Source of the DNA: Gerris lacustris
Taxonomy: Eukaryota; Arthropoda; Insecta; Hemiptera; Gerridae
Length of the DNA: 64,000 bases
Direction: 5' to 3'
Assembly (NCBI GenBank): GCA_951217055.1
Contig: OX578281.1
Location: 12,928,447 to 12,992,446 of the forward strand
Positions 1 through 13,300 of this stretch are shown one piece after another. The position numbers and the translations under genes are program-made. Under the pieces are notes generated by a model, which did no database searches, was not told where the DNA came from, and worked only from the letters and a program-made list of their open reading frames with translations. The first letter of the stretch is position 1, and each line of letters opens with the position of its first letter.

Positions 1-540
1 AATAATATTGGTATACAACAGATAAAATACAATTATTATAGTCGCTAGCAAGAGAAGAAAATCAGTCTTTCACTGGCTATTACACTTACACTGAAGATTA
101 TATAAATGTCAAAAAACGAATGTTATTAATATAAAATTGTGGTGACAATATTGTTGTTACTTTTAATTAACCTCTCTAGTCATAATTTGAAGAACATCTT
201 TTGACCAAAATTGGAAAGCTTGCAAGAGTGTCTGAAAATAGTCGTCTTGAAAATTTCTGATAAAATAAATTTCAAAGTCATTATTTATTTATTTCGTGAT
301 GCATCGATGACCTTATATGAACATATGAAACAGGTTTTTATTTTTTCTTCGCCGATTTTATAAACAAGACGCTCCAAAAATAACGAAACACAACGGCTAG
401 ATGAGCTATTTATAATTTATTGAAGCAACTAAAAATAAATAAAATACGTTTAGGATGTGTAATTTCTATAACACTAATCTATTTAAGTTTTTACCACATA
501 CTTAACAGTGGAATTCAACGTGTCAGTAATTTATATTTGC
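1..540. other. A+T-rich spacer, no gene seen
   Basis: No reading frame of note, RNA gene or repeat boundary is visible here. It is ordinary A+T-rich spacer with short homopolymers. Confidence 0.6.
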
Positions 541-960
541 TCACACGACGTTATTGTGTTATCAAGGAGAAATGGCGGGGGAGTTGTGTACCGTGAGCAA
601 GAGACGTGGTTCTTTATATGGCAGTGGTTACAATGAGCTAATTCGGGCTTGGGGTCGAGTCTTCTAGCCGGCAGATTAGTACGAGAAAGTCGGGGAGGCA
701 TTTTCGTTCATAACGAGCGCCATCTAGAGCTCTGAGCCAAAGCAAAACCCCTCTCCTATTCTCTAGCCCTGCCAAAATGCCAAAAAACTCAGCGGGGTTT
801 CGATTTTTTAGTCGGACGGAAAAACGTATAGTAGAAGGGGGGAGAGGTGTCGGGGATTCCCCAGCTGGGCAGGCACAGAGGGGTGGGGGAATAAACAGCC
901 TTCTTATTTCAATGTAAGCCAAAATAGTTATAAACCTCAAACCTTCAACCCCCTCTCCTC
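541..960. other. G+C-richer block of unknown nature
   Basis: Base composition rises sharply against the surrounding A+T-rich DNA, with CpG-containing words and short runs such as ggggggag. A 100-codon open frame lies on the minus strand (940 to 638), but its translation is low-complexity and arginine/proline-rich and I recognise no family. The block could be a promoter/5' exon, the decayed 5' part of a retroelement, or a fragment of a dispersed repeat. I do not claim a protein. Confidence 0.3.
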
Positions 961-1290
961 TTTAGCCGCGAGGAAATAAGGAAATCAGAGTATCTTTTTA
1001 CTTTATTTTTAATTTGCAACAACACTGTTTTTTTTTTTTTACACTATAAAGCTCTGATTTTGTGTCAAATCACTTTTCAAAATACAACAAATAAAAAAGT
1101 TATAAATGTATTAAAAAAATGGAAAACCAATAGAAACTTGTTTTTTTTTTTGTTTTTTTTAATTTAAAAACCCCTTAATCCAGAAAATATTGAAGCGAAC
1201 TAAGATTTATTTGGAATTACCAAACAGCTACATTGGATTTAGGTAAGTTTAATAGCACTGGTTATTCATAAGACATAATACCATTTTTGC

Positions 1291-1742
1291 ACTTCTTTAG
1301 ATTGTTACTACCCTTATAAATAAACAGAAGGGAGTAACAATCTAAAGAAGGTGTACGAAGTGTTCTTCTTTAGACTGTTACTCCCCTTATAAATAAACAG
1401 AAGGGAGTAACAATCTAAAGAAGGTGTACGAAGTGTTCTTCTTTAGACTGTTACTCCCCTTATAAATAAACAGAAGGGAGTAACAATCTAAAGAAGGTGT
1501 ACGAAGTGTTCTTCTTTAGACTGTTACTCCCCTTATAAATAAACAGAAGGGAGTAACAATCTAAAGAAGGTGTACGAAGTGTTCTTCTTTAGACTGTTAC
1601 TCCTTATGAAAAAACAAGTGTGATATTCCTTTGTCCCAAAGTATTACATTGGACTAAACATCCCTTTGTCTTAATAGTTATTTAGTCAAAGTCTTTTATA
1701 TTCTAAAAAATAAACAAAGGGGAGTAACAATCTAAAGAAGTA
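1291..1742 (+). mobile_element. MITE family M1 with tandemly amplified end
   Basis: The element opens with CTTCTTTAGATTGTTACT and closes with the inverse AGTAACAATCTAAAGAAG. The left part is a hairpin unit of exactly 73 bp, begun at 1292, 1365, 1438 and 1511, with a fifth start at 1584 leading into the unique body. The body has TGTGATATTCCTTTGTCC, then a block around TTGGACTAAACATCCC. The same body and ends recur at 27488-27712 (reverse), 62929-63151 and 63288-63521, where only one or two hairpin units are present. No coding capacity is visible. The superfamily is unknown. Confidence 0.8.
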
Positions 1743-1802
1743 CCGTCTTTAGGTATGAAATTTAAAAAAAAATATATTTTTTTTTTCTATTACTTTATAT
1801 TA

Positions 1803-1842
1803 GAGACTATATTACGCCCATTCCTGGGCATCTTCAACTTTA
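1803..1842 (-). ncRNA. decayed hammerhead-like hairpin
   Basis: On the minus strand a TTGAAGA box is followed by a GCCC/GGGC hairpin and then GTAATATAG. This matches the layout of the better cores at 3308-3334 and 59463-59489 (CTGANGA, hairpin, GAAA), but both conserved boxes carry substitutions, so it would be inactive. It is listed because it shows the motif is dispersed in this genome. Confidence 0.3.
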
Positions 1843-1849
1843 AAATCAA

Positions 1850-2489
1850 ACTTTATTTAATATTATATTTATTATTGACAGTTAACGTCTAATCTAGATA
1901 GATTATAACATTATCAAATTGGTCAGTAACTCTTTTACAATAGAATGGAAGAGATATTTGTGACAATTACTCCAATAAGTGATTTGTGTTTTTATACTAC
2001 AAATAAAAATGTTTGGTTATAAATAAACAATAATATAAATCTGGATAATTCAATTCAAGGTAAAATAATTTTTATTAAATGTGATTGTTCTTGATTTTAA
2101 ATTTAATTCATTTTGTTAAAATTAAGATAGTTTGAATTTTATTTTGTCGACAATAATAATATAAAAAAGTCCAGTCATGTACCATGACTTAATGAGCGAA
2201 TTTTCAAAGAAATCTGCGTATTATTGGCTTATGATAATATAGGAAAATTTTGGTTTAGAATTTGCATGGGTGAAAAAAAAAAATTGGTTCACAGGGGTTC
2301 GGGGTACAAAAGTCAAAATAGTATTTACCCTTCAAGATGCATGTCTTTGGAAAGCTCTTTAAGAGTACAGTAATTGTTGTTATTTACACTTTTATCATAT
2401 TTTCATATACAAGGGGGGTAAAATGGAAAAAACACGTTTTTGTGCTATTTGAATAATTAATATAAAAATACCATTTTTGAAAACTGGTC
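1850..2489. other. A+T-rich spacer, no gene seen
   Basis: This is mainly A/T words. The short phrase caggggttcggggtacaaaa near 2295 resembles the unit of the tandem array at 48531-48935, so a decayed copy of that repeat probably lies here. Nothing else is supported. Confidence 0.45.
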
Positions 2490-2935
2490 TTATTTTCAAC
2501 TTTTTTTTGGTTTCTGTATTCTTCACCTTAGTTGTATCTATGTGCAAAATTTGGGGAAAATTGAATGCCGATAAGTGGTTCAAAATTAGGATAATAGGTG
2601 TGCGATGAAACTTAAAAAGCAAATAAATTTGACGCCATTTTTTTATTTATTTATTTTTTTTTTGGTTTCTGTATTCTTCACCTTAGTTTATCTATGTGCA
2701 AAAATTTGGGAAGATTGAATGACGATAAGTGGTTCAAAATTTGGATAATAGGTGTGCGATGAAACTTAAAAAGCAAATAAATTTGACGCCATTTTTTTAT
2801 TTTTTTATTTTTTTTGTTTCTGTATTCTTTACCTTAGTGTATCTATGTGCAAAAATTTGGGAAAGATTGAATGACGATAAGTGGTTCAAAATTGGGGAAA
2901 CGGAAATGTGCGATGAAACTTACAAAGCAAAGTAA
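2490..2935 (+). repeat. tandem repeat, about 152-bp unit, three copies
   Basis: The phrase GTTTCTGTATTCTT starts at 2510, 2665 and 2816, giving spacings of 155 and 151 bp. Each unit runs through TATCTATGTGCAAAA, GATAAGTGGTTCAAAA and GTGCGATGAAACTTA, then a poly-T tract of variable length that explains the spacing. The 68-codon plus frame at 2729-2935 simply reads through two units and is not regarded as a gene. Confidence 0.85.
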
Positions 2936-3032
2936 TATAAGACCAGTAAAAACACGATTCTTCAAAGGGTTTGTAAGACTTTAGTTCGGTACCAAGTACT
3001 CAAAGTATAATTATTTGTTGTTTTATTTTTTA

Positions 3033-3126
3033 CTTACCTAATTCTTGCCAGTTTCATCCAGTTCATCAAATTCATCATCCATCATGATCATGCAGAGTTC
3101 AAGTCCTTTCATCGCCACTACACCTC
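3033..3126 (-). CDS. possible coding exon of an unidentified gene
   Basis: On the minus strand a pyrimidine-rich stretch ending in ATTTGAG is followed by an open frame reading VVAMKGLELCMIMM, then DDEFDELDETGKN. It ends at a TAG that directly abuts a strong donor, GTAAGTA. The acidic, methionine-rich peptide does not look like translation of random A+T-rich DNA. The in-frame TAG next to the donor means either a last coding exon followed by an intron in the 3' UTR, or a GC-type donor a few bases upstream (CTG|GCAAGA). I do not recognise the protein. The rest of the gene would lie outside the window or behind very long introns. Confidence 0.35.
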
Positions 3127-3229
3127 AAATGAAAACAAGAATTAAATAAAGTTTAAATCAAACAAAATTAGACCACAAAGGTACTTAATAATGCTAAACC
3201 ATCACAATATTGCTAAATGATTGAAAACT

Positions 3230-3370
3230 ATATATAGGTATATATTTTCTTAGGGTCTGGCTATAGGGTTATAAATAAACTCCTTCTTTTCTTAAAAAAC
3301 AGCTATATTTCGCCCTAACTAAGGGCTTCCTCAGGCTGGTAATATTTTCTAGGTCATAATCTTTTGCAGT
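3230..3370 (-). ncRNA. hammerhead ribozyme-like motif in a repeat remnant
   Basis: On the minus strand CTGAGGA (3334-3328) is followed by a GCCC/GGGC stem (3326-3323 with 3315-3312) and then GAAA (3311-3308), TATAGC. CTGANGA, stem II, GAAA is the catalytic core of hammerhead ribozymes. Farther along, ACCCTATAG followed by CCAGACC can pair with TATAG to give a stem III, although the expected NUH cleavage triplet is not clean. The layout and the downstream phrase also occur in the arms of the foldback element at 59395-60690. Hammerheads of this type are known in Penelope-like elements and retrozymes; assignment here is inference. Confidence 0.5.
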
Positions 3371-3389
3371 TAAAAAACTTTGAAATGAA

Positions 3390-3945
3390 AAAATAGTACA
3401 TTACGCTTCGAGAGCGGAAAGTAGCATTTTGCATGCGAGTGTGGAGTTTGCACCCGAGCGACAGCGAGGGTAGTAAAACTAAAACCACACGAGCAATGTA
3501 AAATGCCGTTTTCGCACGAGTTGCGTACCGTTTATCTACGATTGTTAGATTTAAATAATAAATACAGAAAAAAATAAACTTGCTGTATGTAAGTTCGTAT
3601 CTCTTCTCTTGATAAAGATGGCATTAATTCTTGAGTTGTATTTTTTGCCGAATTAATTATTTCTGGAGGAGTATTATTCTCCACATTTTCGTCAAAGTCA
3701 CTTGATTCACTCATTGTTTTTCACTAAAAACTCGATATAAACAGTTACTTTAATAAAAGAACAGCAAATAAGTTTTGTTAAATGTAAACAAACTCGCTAA
3801 TCGTGCGTAAAGCTGAATAATTCCTCTCCTTTACCGCGCTAGCGTGGTAAAGAATAGGAATTATTCAGAACTATGAGTAATCACTTTCTACGCATCTAAA
3901 CAAAGATTTAATGTTTATATTTCGTATCAATCGTAGATAAAAACA
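3390..3945 (-). mobile_element. family 1 palindrome element, copy 1
   Basis: This is one of three copies (others 37131-37700 and 42867-43450). TTTATCTACGATTG at 3532 and its inverse CAATCGTAGATAAA ending near 3944 bound a 413-bp core. The core holds a tiny ORF and, upstream of its start codon, a roughly 55-bp near-perfect palindrome centred on GCTAGC (3813-3867). Outside the left inverted repeat lies a G+C-richer extension of about 135 bp that can itself fold (GCATTTTGCATGCGAGTG with its partner around GAGCAATGTAAAATGC). All three copies keep the extension on the same side, so it belongs to the element. No transposase is present; superfamily unknown. Confidence 0.75.
3532..3714 (-). CDS. tiny ORF carried by family 1, 60 codons
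   Basis: The frame begins MSESSDFDENVENN, continues acidic for about 35 residues and ends in a hydrophobic stretch (VYFFLYLLF), with its last codons lying inside the TTTATCTACGATTG inverted repeat. The first 26 codons or so are near-identical in the other two copies, which then shift frame about 36 codons in through a 2-bp difference. This pattern fits the 5' coding piece of a longer gene captured in a non-autonomous element, or a leader peptide. I recognise no family. An independent function is doubtful. Confidence 0.3.
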   Translation of the reverse strand: MSESSDFDENVENNTPPEIINSAKNTTQELMPSLSREEIRTYIQQVYFFLYLLFKSNNRR

Positions 3946-4259
3946 ATTATAAAAACTACTAGTAAAATGAATCCTCCCTATATAGCTCCCAGGGAGAGAA
4001 TCATTTAGCAATTTAAAAAAGGGTTCACATCCAGAAAAAATATAAAAAACATCACAATATTGTTTACCAATATTTCCATATAAAAGTCTAGTTTCTTTAG
4101 AGTTCCAGCAACTAAAGCAAGAAAAAAAACAAAGAATTTAGTAAACCAATCATAATGAGAGTAAGAAATATAGCAATGTTAACATTAATTCCCCAAAAAA
4201 CTGGTTTTCTGCAAATACCATAGTATCAGTATAGAATCATTATTTAATTTAGAGGGGTA
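3946..4259. other. A+T-rich spacer grading into decayed satellite
   Basis: No gene is seen. From about 4100 onward isolated words (agtaagaa, gcaatgttaaca) resemble satellite monomers but cannot be aligned with confidence. Confidence 0.4.
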
Positions 4260-7200
4260 GAAACTTGGTAATAGTCTTAAAGAAAGACAATAATCTTACA
4301 TATATTATATATCCGTGTAAAGCACAGATTCATAAACGCCATTGCACCAAAAAAAAAAAAAATGTTAACTAAAAGACAGTAAGAAAGATAGATTAAAAGA
4401 ATTTAATTAATTTTAACACAAGGACAGTAAGAATGAGAATAATGTTCCCATTATATCTGTAAAAAGACCAGATTTTATAAGCTTCGTAGCACCCGGAACA
4501 AGACAAATTAAAAGAATTTAATTAATTATAACATACACACAATAAGAATGAGAATAATGTTACCATTATAACTGCTCAAAGGCCAGATATCAAAAGCTTT
4601 GTAGCACCTAGAACAAGACAAATTAAAATAATATAATTAATTTGAACACAAATACAGTAAAATTGAGAATAATGTTGCCATTATATCTGTATAAAGTCCA
4701 GATATCATAAGCTTAAATTTAATTAATATTCAAATTAAAGACAGTAAGAATGAGAATAATGTTACCATTATATCTGTATAAAGACCAGATTTTATAAGCT
4801 TCGTAGCACCCGGAACAAGACAAATTAAAAGAATTTAATTAATTATAACATACACACAATAAGAATGAGAATAATGTTACCATTATAACTGCTCAAAGGC
4901 CAGATATCAAAAGCTTTGTAGCACCTAGAACAAGACAAATTAAAATAATATAATTAATTTGAACACAAATACAGTAAAATTGAGAATAATGTTACCATTA
5001 TATCTGTATAAAGTCCAGATATCATAAGCTTTGTAGCACCTGGAACAAGACAAATTAAAATAATGTAATTAATTTTAACTCAAAGACAGTAAGAATGAGA
5101 ATATTGTTACCACTATATCTGTATAAGGCCAGATTTCAAAAGCTCTGTAGCACCTGAAACAAGATAAAATAAAAGAATTTATTTAATTCTAACTCAAAGA
5201 CAGTAAGAATGAGAATATGTTACCATTATATCTGTATAAAGTCCAGAAATCATGAGCTTTGTCGCACCTGAAACGAAATAAAATAAAAGAAATTAATTAA
5301 TTTTAACTTAAAGACAGTAAGAATGAGAATAATGTCACCATTGTAACTGCTTAAAGTCCAGATATCATAAGCTTTGTAGCACCTGGAACAAGACAAATTG
5401 AAAGAAATTAATTAATTTTTACAAAAAGACAGTAAGAATGAGAATAATGTTATCACTACAAATGCTTAAAGTCCAGATATCATAAACTTTGTAGCACCTG
5501 GAACGAGACAAATTAAAAAATTAAATTAATTTTCAAATTAAAGACAGTAAGAATGGGAATAATGTTAACATTATACCGGTATAAAGTCCAGATTTCATAA
5601 GCTTCGTAGCACCTGCAAAAGATAAATTAAAATAATTTAATTAATTCTAACTCAAAGACAGTAAGAATGAGAATAATGTTACCATTATATCTGTATAAAG
5701 TCCAGATTTCATAAGCTTTGTAGCACCTGAAACAAGATAAAATAAAAGAATTTAATTAATTTTAACACAAAGTAAGTAAGAATGAGAATAATGTTACCAT
5801 TATATCTGTATAAAGACCAGATTTCATAAGCTTTGTAGCACCTGAAACAAGACAAATTGAAAAAATTTAATTAATATTCAAATTAAAGACAGTAAGAATG
5901 AGAATAATGTTACCATTATATCTGTATAAAGACCAGATTTTAAAAGCTTCGTAGCACCTGGAACAAGACAAATTAAAAGAATTTAATTAATTATAACACA
6001 CACACAATAAGAATGAGAATAATGTTACCATTATAACTGCTCAAAGGCCAGATATCAAAAGCTTTGTAGCACCTAGAACAAGACAAATTAAAATAATATA
6101 ATTAATTTGAACACAAATACAGTAAAATTGAGAATATTGTTACCATTATATCTGTATAAAGTCCAGATATCATAAGCTTTGTGGTACCTGGAACCAATCA
6201 AATTAAAATAATGTAATTAATATTAACATAAACACAATAAGAATGAGAACAATGTTACCATTATAACTGCATAAAGCCCACATATCATAAGCTTTGTAGC
6301 ACCTGGAACAAGACAAATTAAAAGAAATTAATTAATTTTAACATAAAAGACAGTAAGAATGAGAATAATGTTACCATTTTATCTGTATAAAGTCCAGATT
6401 TCATAAGCTCTGTAGCACCTGGAACAGGATAAATTATAATAATTTGATTAATTATAACATAAACACAATAAGAATGAGAATAATGTTACCATTATAACTG
6501 CATAAAGCCCAGATATCATAAGCTTTTTAGCACCTGAAACATGAGAAAATAATAGACATTAATTAATTTTAACTTAAAGACAGTAAGATTGGGAATATTG
6601 TTACCATTATAATATCTGTATAAAGTCCAGATTTCATAAACCTTGTTGCACTTGAAACATGATAAAATAAAAGAAATAATTAATTTTTACACAAAGACAG
6701 TAAGAATGAGAATAATGTTACCATTATAACTGCTTAAAGTCTAGATATCAAAATCGTTGTAGCACCTAGAACAAGACAAATTAAAATAATTTAATTAATT
6801 TTAACTCAAAGACAGTAAGAATGAGAATATTGTTACCACTACATCTGTATAAGGCCAGATTTCAAAAGCTCTGTAGCACCTGAAACAAGATAAAATAAAA
6901 GAATTTATTTAATTCTAACTCATAGACAGTAAGAATGAGAATATGTTACCATTATATCTGTATAAAGTCCAGAAATCATGAGCTTTGTCGCACCTGAAAC
7001 ATGATAAAATAAAATAAATTAATTAATTTTAACACAAACACAGTAAGAATGAGAATAATGTCACCATTATAACTGCTTAAAGTCCAGATATCATAAGCTT
7101 TGTAGCACCTGGAACAAGACAAATTAAAAGAAATTAATTAATTTTAACAAAAAGACAGTAAGAATGAGAATAATGTTATCATTACAAATGCATAAAGTCC

Positions 7201-7380
7201 AGATATCATAAACTTTGTAGCACCTGGAACGAGACAAATTAAAAAATTAAATTAATTTTCAAATTAAAGACAGTAAGAATGAGAATAATGTTACCATTAT
7301 ATCTGTATAAATTCCAGATTTCATAAGCTTTGCAGCACCTGAATTAAGATAAAATAAAAGAATTTAATTAATTTTAACAC
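4260..7380 (+). repeat. old, diverged left margin of the satellite
   Basis: Monomers here differ from each other at many sites, with small indels that break the 115-bp register and one strongly shortened unit (GACAGT at 4375 and 4423). Short local duplications are visible: the run with TTTTATAAGCTTCGTAGC followed by an ATAACA-ACACACAATAAG unit occurs near 4470, 4790 and 5940. Divergence rising toward the edge is the expected signature of an array homogenised in its interior by unequal exchange. Confidence 0.9.
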
Positions 7381-10300
7381 AAAGACAGTAAGAATGAGAA
7401 TATTGTTACCATTATATCGGTATAAAGTCCAGATTTCATAAGCTTTGTAGCACCTGAAACAAGATTAATTGAAAGAATTAAATTAATTTTAACACAAAGA
7501 CAGTTAGAATGAGAATATTGTTACCATTATATCTGTATAAAGTCCAGATTTCATAAGCTTTGTAGCACCTGAAACAAGATAAATTGAAAGAATTAAATTA
7601 ATTTTAACACAAAGACAGTATGAATGAGAATATTGTTACCATTATATCGGTATAAAGTCTAGATTTCATAAGCTTTGTAGCACCTGAAACAAGATTAATT
7701 GAAAGAATTAAATTAATTTTAACACAAAGACAGTAAGAATGAGAATATTGTTACCATTATATCTGTATAAAGTCTAGATTTCATAAGCTTTGTAGCACCT
7801 GAAACAAGATTAATTGAAAGAATTAAATTAATTTTAACACAAAGACAGTAAGAATGAGAATATTGTTACCATTATATCTGTATAAAGTCCAGATTTCATA
7901 AGCTTTGTAGCACCTGAAACAAGAAAAATTGAAAGAATTAAATTAATTTTAACACAAAGACAGTATGAATGAGAATATTGTTACCATTATATCGGTATAA
8001 AGTCTAGATTTCATAAGCTTTGTAGCACCTGAAACAAGATTAATTGAAAGAATTAAATTAATTTTAACACAAAGACAGTAAGAATGAGAATATTGTTACC
8101 ATTATATCGGTATAAAGTCCAGATTTCATAAGCTTTGTATCACCTGGAACAAGACAAATTGAAAGAATTAAATTAATTTTAACACAAAGACAGTAAGAAT
8201 GAGAATAATGTTACCATTTTATCTGTATAAAGTCCAGATATCATAAGCTTTGTAGCACCTGAAACAAGATAAATTGAAAGAATTAAATTAATTTTAACAC
8301 AAAGACAGTAAGAATGAGAATATTGTCACCATTATATCGGTATAAAGTCCAGATTTCATAAGCTTTGTAGCACCTGGAACAAGACAAATTGAAAGAATTA
8401 AATTAATTTTAACACAAAGACAGTACGAATGAGAATATTGTTACCATTATATCGGTATAAAGTCTAGATTTCATAAGCTTTGTAGCACCTGAAACAAGAT
8501 TAATTGAAAGAATTAAATTCATTTTAACACAAAGACAGTAAGAATGAGAATATTGTTACCATTATATCGGTATAAAGTCTAGATTTCATAAGCTTTGTAG
8601 CACCTGAAACAAGATAAATTGAAAGAATTAAATTAATTTTAACACAAAGACAGTAAGAATGAGAATATTGTTACCATTATATCTGTATAAAGTCTAGATT
8701 TCATAAGCTTTGTAGCACCTGAAACAAGACAAATTGAAAGAATTAAATTAATTCTAACACAAAGACAGTAAGAATGAGAATAATGTTACCATTTTATCTG
8801 TATAAAGTCCAGATATCATAAGCTTTGTAGCACCTGAAACAAGATAAATTGAAAGAATTAAATTAATTTTAACACAAAGACAGTAAGAATGAGAATATTG
8901 TTACCATTATATCTGTATAAAGTCCAGATTTCATAAGCTTTGTAGCACCTGAAACAAGATAAATTGAAAAAATTAAATTAATTCTAACACAAAGACAGTA
9001 AGAATGAGAATAATGTTACCATTTTATCTGTATAAAGTCCAGATATCATAAGCTTTGTAGCACCTGAAACAAGATAAATTGAAAGAATTAAATTAATTTT
9101 AACACAAAGACAGTAAGAATGAGAATATTGTTACCATTATATCTGTATAAAGTCCAGATTTCATAAGCTTTGTAGCACCTGGAACAAGACAAATTGAAAG
9201 AATTAAATTAATTTTAACACAAAGACAGTAAGAATGAGAATAATGTTACCATTTTATCTGTATAAAGTCCAGATATCATAAGCTTTGTAGCACCTGAAAC
9301 AAGATAAATTGAAAGAATTAAATTAATTTTAACACAAAGACAGTAAGAATGAGAATATTGTTACCATTATATCTGTATAAAGTCCAGATTTCATAAGCTT
9401 TGTAGCACCTGGAACAAGACAAATTGAAAGAATTAAATTAATTTTATCACAAAGACAGTAAGAATGAGAATAATGTTACCATTTTATCTGTATAAAGTCC
9501 AGATTTCATAAGCTTTGTAGCACCTGGAACAAGACAAATTGAAAGAATTAAATTAATTTTATCACAAAGACAGTAAGAATGAGAATATTGTTACCATTAT
9601 ATCTGTATAAAGTCTAGATTTCATAAGCTTTGTAGCACCTGGAACAAGATAAATTGAAAGAATTAAATTAATTTTAACACAAAGACAGTAAGAATGAGAA
9701 TATTGTTACCATTATATCTGTATAAAGTCCAGATTTCATAAGCTTTGTAGCACCTGAAACAAGATAAATTGAAAGAATTAAATTAATTCTAACACAAAGA
9801 CAGTAAGAATGAGAATAATGTTACCATTTTATCTGTATAAAGTCCAGATATCATAAGCTTTGTAGCACCTGAAACAAGATAAATTGAAAGAATTAAATTA
9901 ATTTTAACACAAAGACAGTAAGAATGAGAATATTGTTACCATTATATCTGTATAAAGTCCAGATTTCATAAGCTTTGTAGCACCTGGAACAAGACAAATT
10001 GAAAGAATTAAATTAATTTTAACACAAAGACAGTAAGAATGAGAATATTGTTACCATTATATCTGTATAAAGTCCAGTTTTCATAACCTTTGTAGCACCT
10101 GAAACAAGACAAATTGAAAGAATTAAATTAATTCTAACACAAAGACAGTAAGAATGAGAATAATGTTACCATTTTATCTGTATAAAGTCCAGATATCATA
10201 AGCTTTGTAGCACCTGAAACAAGATAAATTGAAAGAATTAAATTAATTTTAACACAAAGACAGTAAGAATGAGAATATTGTTACCATTATATCGGTATAA

Positions 10301-13300
10301 AGTCTAGATTTCATAAGCTTTGTAGCACCTGAAACAAGATAAATTGAAAGAATTAAATTAATTTTAACACAAAGACAGTAAGAATGAGAATATTGTTACC
10401 ATTATATCTGTATAATGTCCAGATATCATAAGCTTTGTAGCACCTGAAACAAGATAAATTGAAAGAATTAAATTAATTTTAACACAAAGACAGTAAGAAT
10501 GAGAATATTGTTACCATTATATCGGTATAAAGTCTAGATTTCAAAAGCTTTGTAGCACCTGAAACAAGATTAATTAAAAGAATTAAATTAATTTTAACAC
10601 AAAGACAGTAAGAATGAGAATATTGTTACCATTATATCGGTATAAAGTCCAGATTTCATAAGCTTTGTAGCACCTGAAACCAGATAAATTGAAAGAATTT
10701 AATTAATTTTAACACAAAGACAGTTAGAATGAGACTATTGTTACCATTATATCGGTATAAAGTCCAGATATCATAAGCTTTGTAGCAAATGAAACAAGAT
10801 AAATTGAAAGAATTAAATTAATTTTAACACAAAGACAGTTAGAATGAGACTATTGTTACCATTATATCGGTATAAAGTCCAGATTTCATAAGCTTTGTAG
10901 CACCTGAAACAAGATAAATTGAAAGAATTAAATTAATTTTAACACAAAGACAGTTAGAATGAGACTATTGTTACCATTATATCGGTATAAAGTCCAGATT
11001 TCATAAGCTTTGTAGCACCTGAAACAAGATAAATTGAAAGAATTAAATTAATTTTAACACAAAGACAGTTAGAATGAGACTATTGTTACCATTATATCGG
11101 TATAAAGTCCAGATTTCATAAGCTTTGTAGCACCTGAAACAAGATAAATTGAAAGAATTAAATTAATTTTAACACAAAGACAGTTAGAATGAGACTATTG
11201 TTACCATTATATCTGTATAAAGTCCAGATTTCATAAGCTTTGTAGCACCTGAAACAAGATAAATTGAAAGAATTAAATTAATTTTAACACAAAGACAGTA
11301 TGAATGAGAATATTGTTACCATTATATCGGTATAAAGTCTAGATTTCATAAGCTTTGTAGCACCTGAAACAAGATAAATTGAAAGAATTTAATTAATTTT
11401 AACACAAAGACAGTTAGAATGAGACTATTGTTACCATTATATCGGTATAAAGTCCAGATTTCATAAGCTTTGTAGCACCTGAAACAAGATAAATTGAAAG
11501 AATTAAATTAATTTTAACACAAAGACAGTTAGAATGAGACTATTGTTACCATTATATCGGTATAAAGTCCAGATTTCATAAGCTTTGTAGCACCTGAAAC
11601 AAGATAAATTGAAAGAATTAAATTAATTTTAACACAAAGACAGTTAGAATGAGACTATTGTTACCATTATATCGGTATAAAGTCCAGATTTCATAAGCTT
11701 TGTAGCACCTGAAACAAGATAAATTGAAAGAATTAAATTAATTTTAACACAAAGACAGTTAGAATGAGACTATTGTTACCATTATATCGGTATAAAGTCC
11801 AGATTTCATAAGCTTTGTAGCACCTGAAACAAGATAAATTGAAAGAATTAAATTAATTTTAACACAAAGACAGTTAGAATGAGACTATTGTTACCATTAT
11901 ATCGGTATAAAGTCCAGATTTTATAAGCTTTGTAGCACCTGAAACAAGATAAATTGAAAGAATTAAATTAATTTTAACACAAAGACAGTTAGAATGAGAC
12001 TATTGTTACCATTATATCGGTATAAAGTCCAGATTTCATAAGCTTTGTAGCACCTGAAACAAGATAAATTGAAAGAATTAAATTAATTTTAACACAAAGA
12101 CAGTATGAATGAGAATATTGTTACCATTATATCGGTATAAAGTCTAGATTTCATAAGCTTTGTAGCACCTGAAACAAGATTAATTGAAAGAATTAAATTA
12201 ATTTTAACACAAAGACAGTAAGAATGAGAATATTGTTACCATTATATCTGTATAAAGTCTAGATTTCATAAGCTTTGTAGCACCTGAAACAAGATTAATT
12301 GAAAGAATTAAATTAATTTTAACACAAAGACAGTAAGAATGAGAATATTGTTACCATTATATCTGTATAAAGTCCAGATTTCATAAGCTTTGTAGCACCT
12401 GAAACAAGAAAAATTGAAAGAATTAAATTAATTTTAACACAAAGACAGTATGAATGAGAATATTGTTACCATTATATCGGTATAAAGTCTAGATTTCATA
12501 AGCTTTGTAGCACCTGAAACAAGATTAATTGAAAGAATTAAATTAATTTTAACACAAAGACAGTAAGAATGAGAATATTGTTACCATTATATCGGTATAA
12601 AGTCCAGATTTCATAAGCTTTGTAGCACCTGGAACAAGACAAATTGAAAGAATTAAATTAATTTTAACACAAAGACAGTAAGAATGAGAATAATGTTACC
12701 ATTTTATCTGTATAAAGTCCAGATATCATAAGCTTTGTAGCACCTGAAACAAGATAAATTGAAAGAATTAAATTAATTCTAACACAAAGACAGTAAGAAT
12801 GAGAATAATGTTACCATTTTATCTGTATAAAGTCCAGATATCATAAGCTTTGTAGCACCTGAAACAAGATAAATTGAAAGAATTAAATTAATTCTAACAC
12901 AAAGACAGTAAGAATGAGAATAATGTTACCATTTTATCTGTATAAAGTCCAGATATCATAAGCTTTGTAGCACCTGAAACAAGATAAATTGAAAGAATTA
13001 AATTAATTTTAACACAAAGACAGTAAGAATGAGAATATTGTTACCATTATATTTGTATAAAGTCCAGATTTCATAAGCTTTGTAGCACCTGGAACAAGAC
13101 AAATTGAAAGAATTAAATTAATTTTAACACAAAGACAGTAAGAATGAGAATAATGTTACCATTTTATCTGTATAAAGTCCAGATTTCATAAGCTTTGTAG
13201 CACCTGAAACAAGATAAATTGAAAGAATTAAATTAATTTTAACACAAAGACAGTAAGAATGAGAATATTGTTACCATTATATCTGTATAAAGTCCAGATT

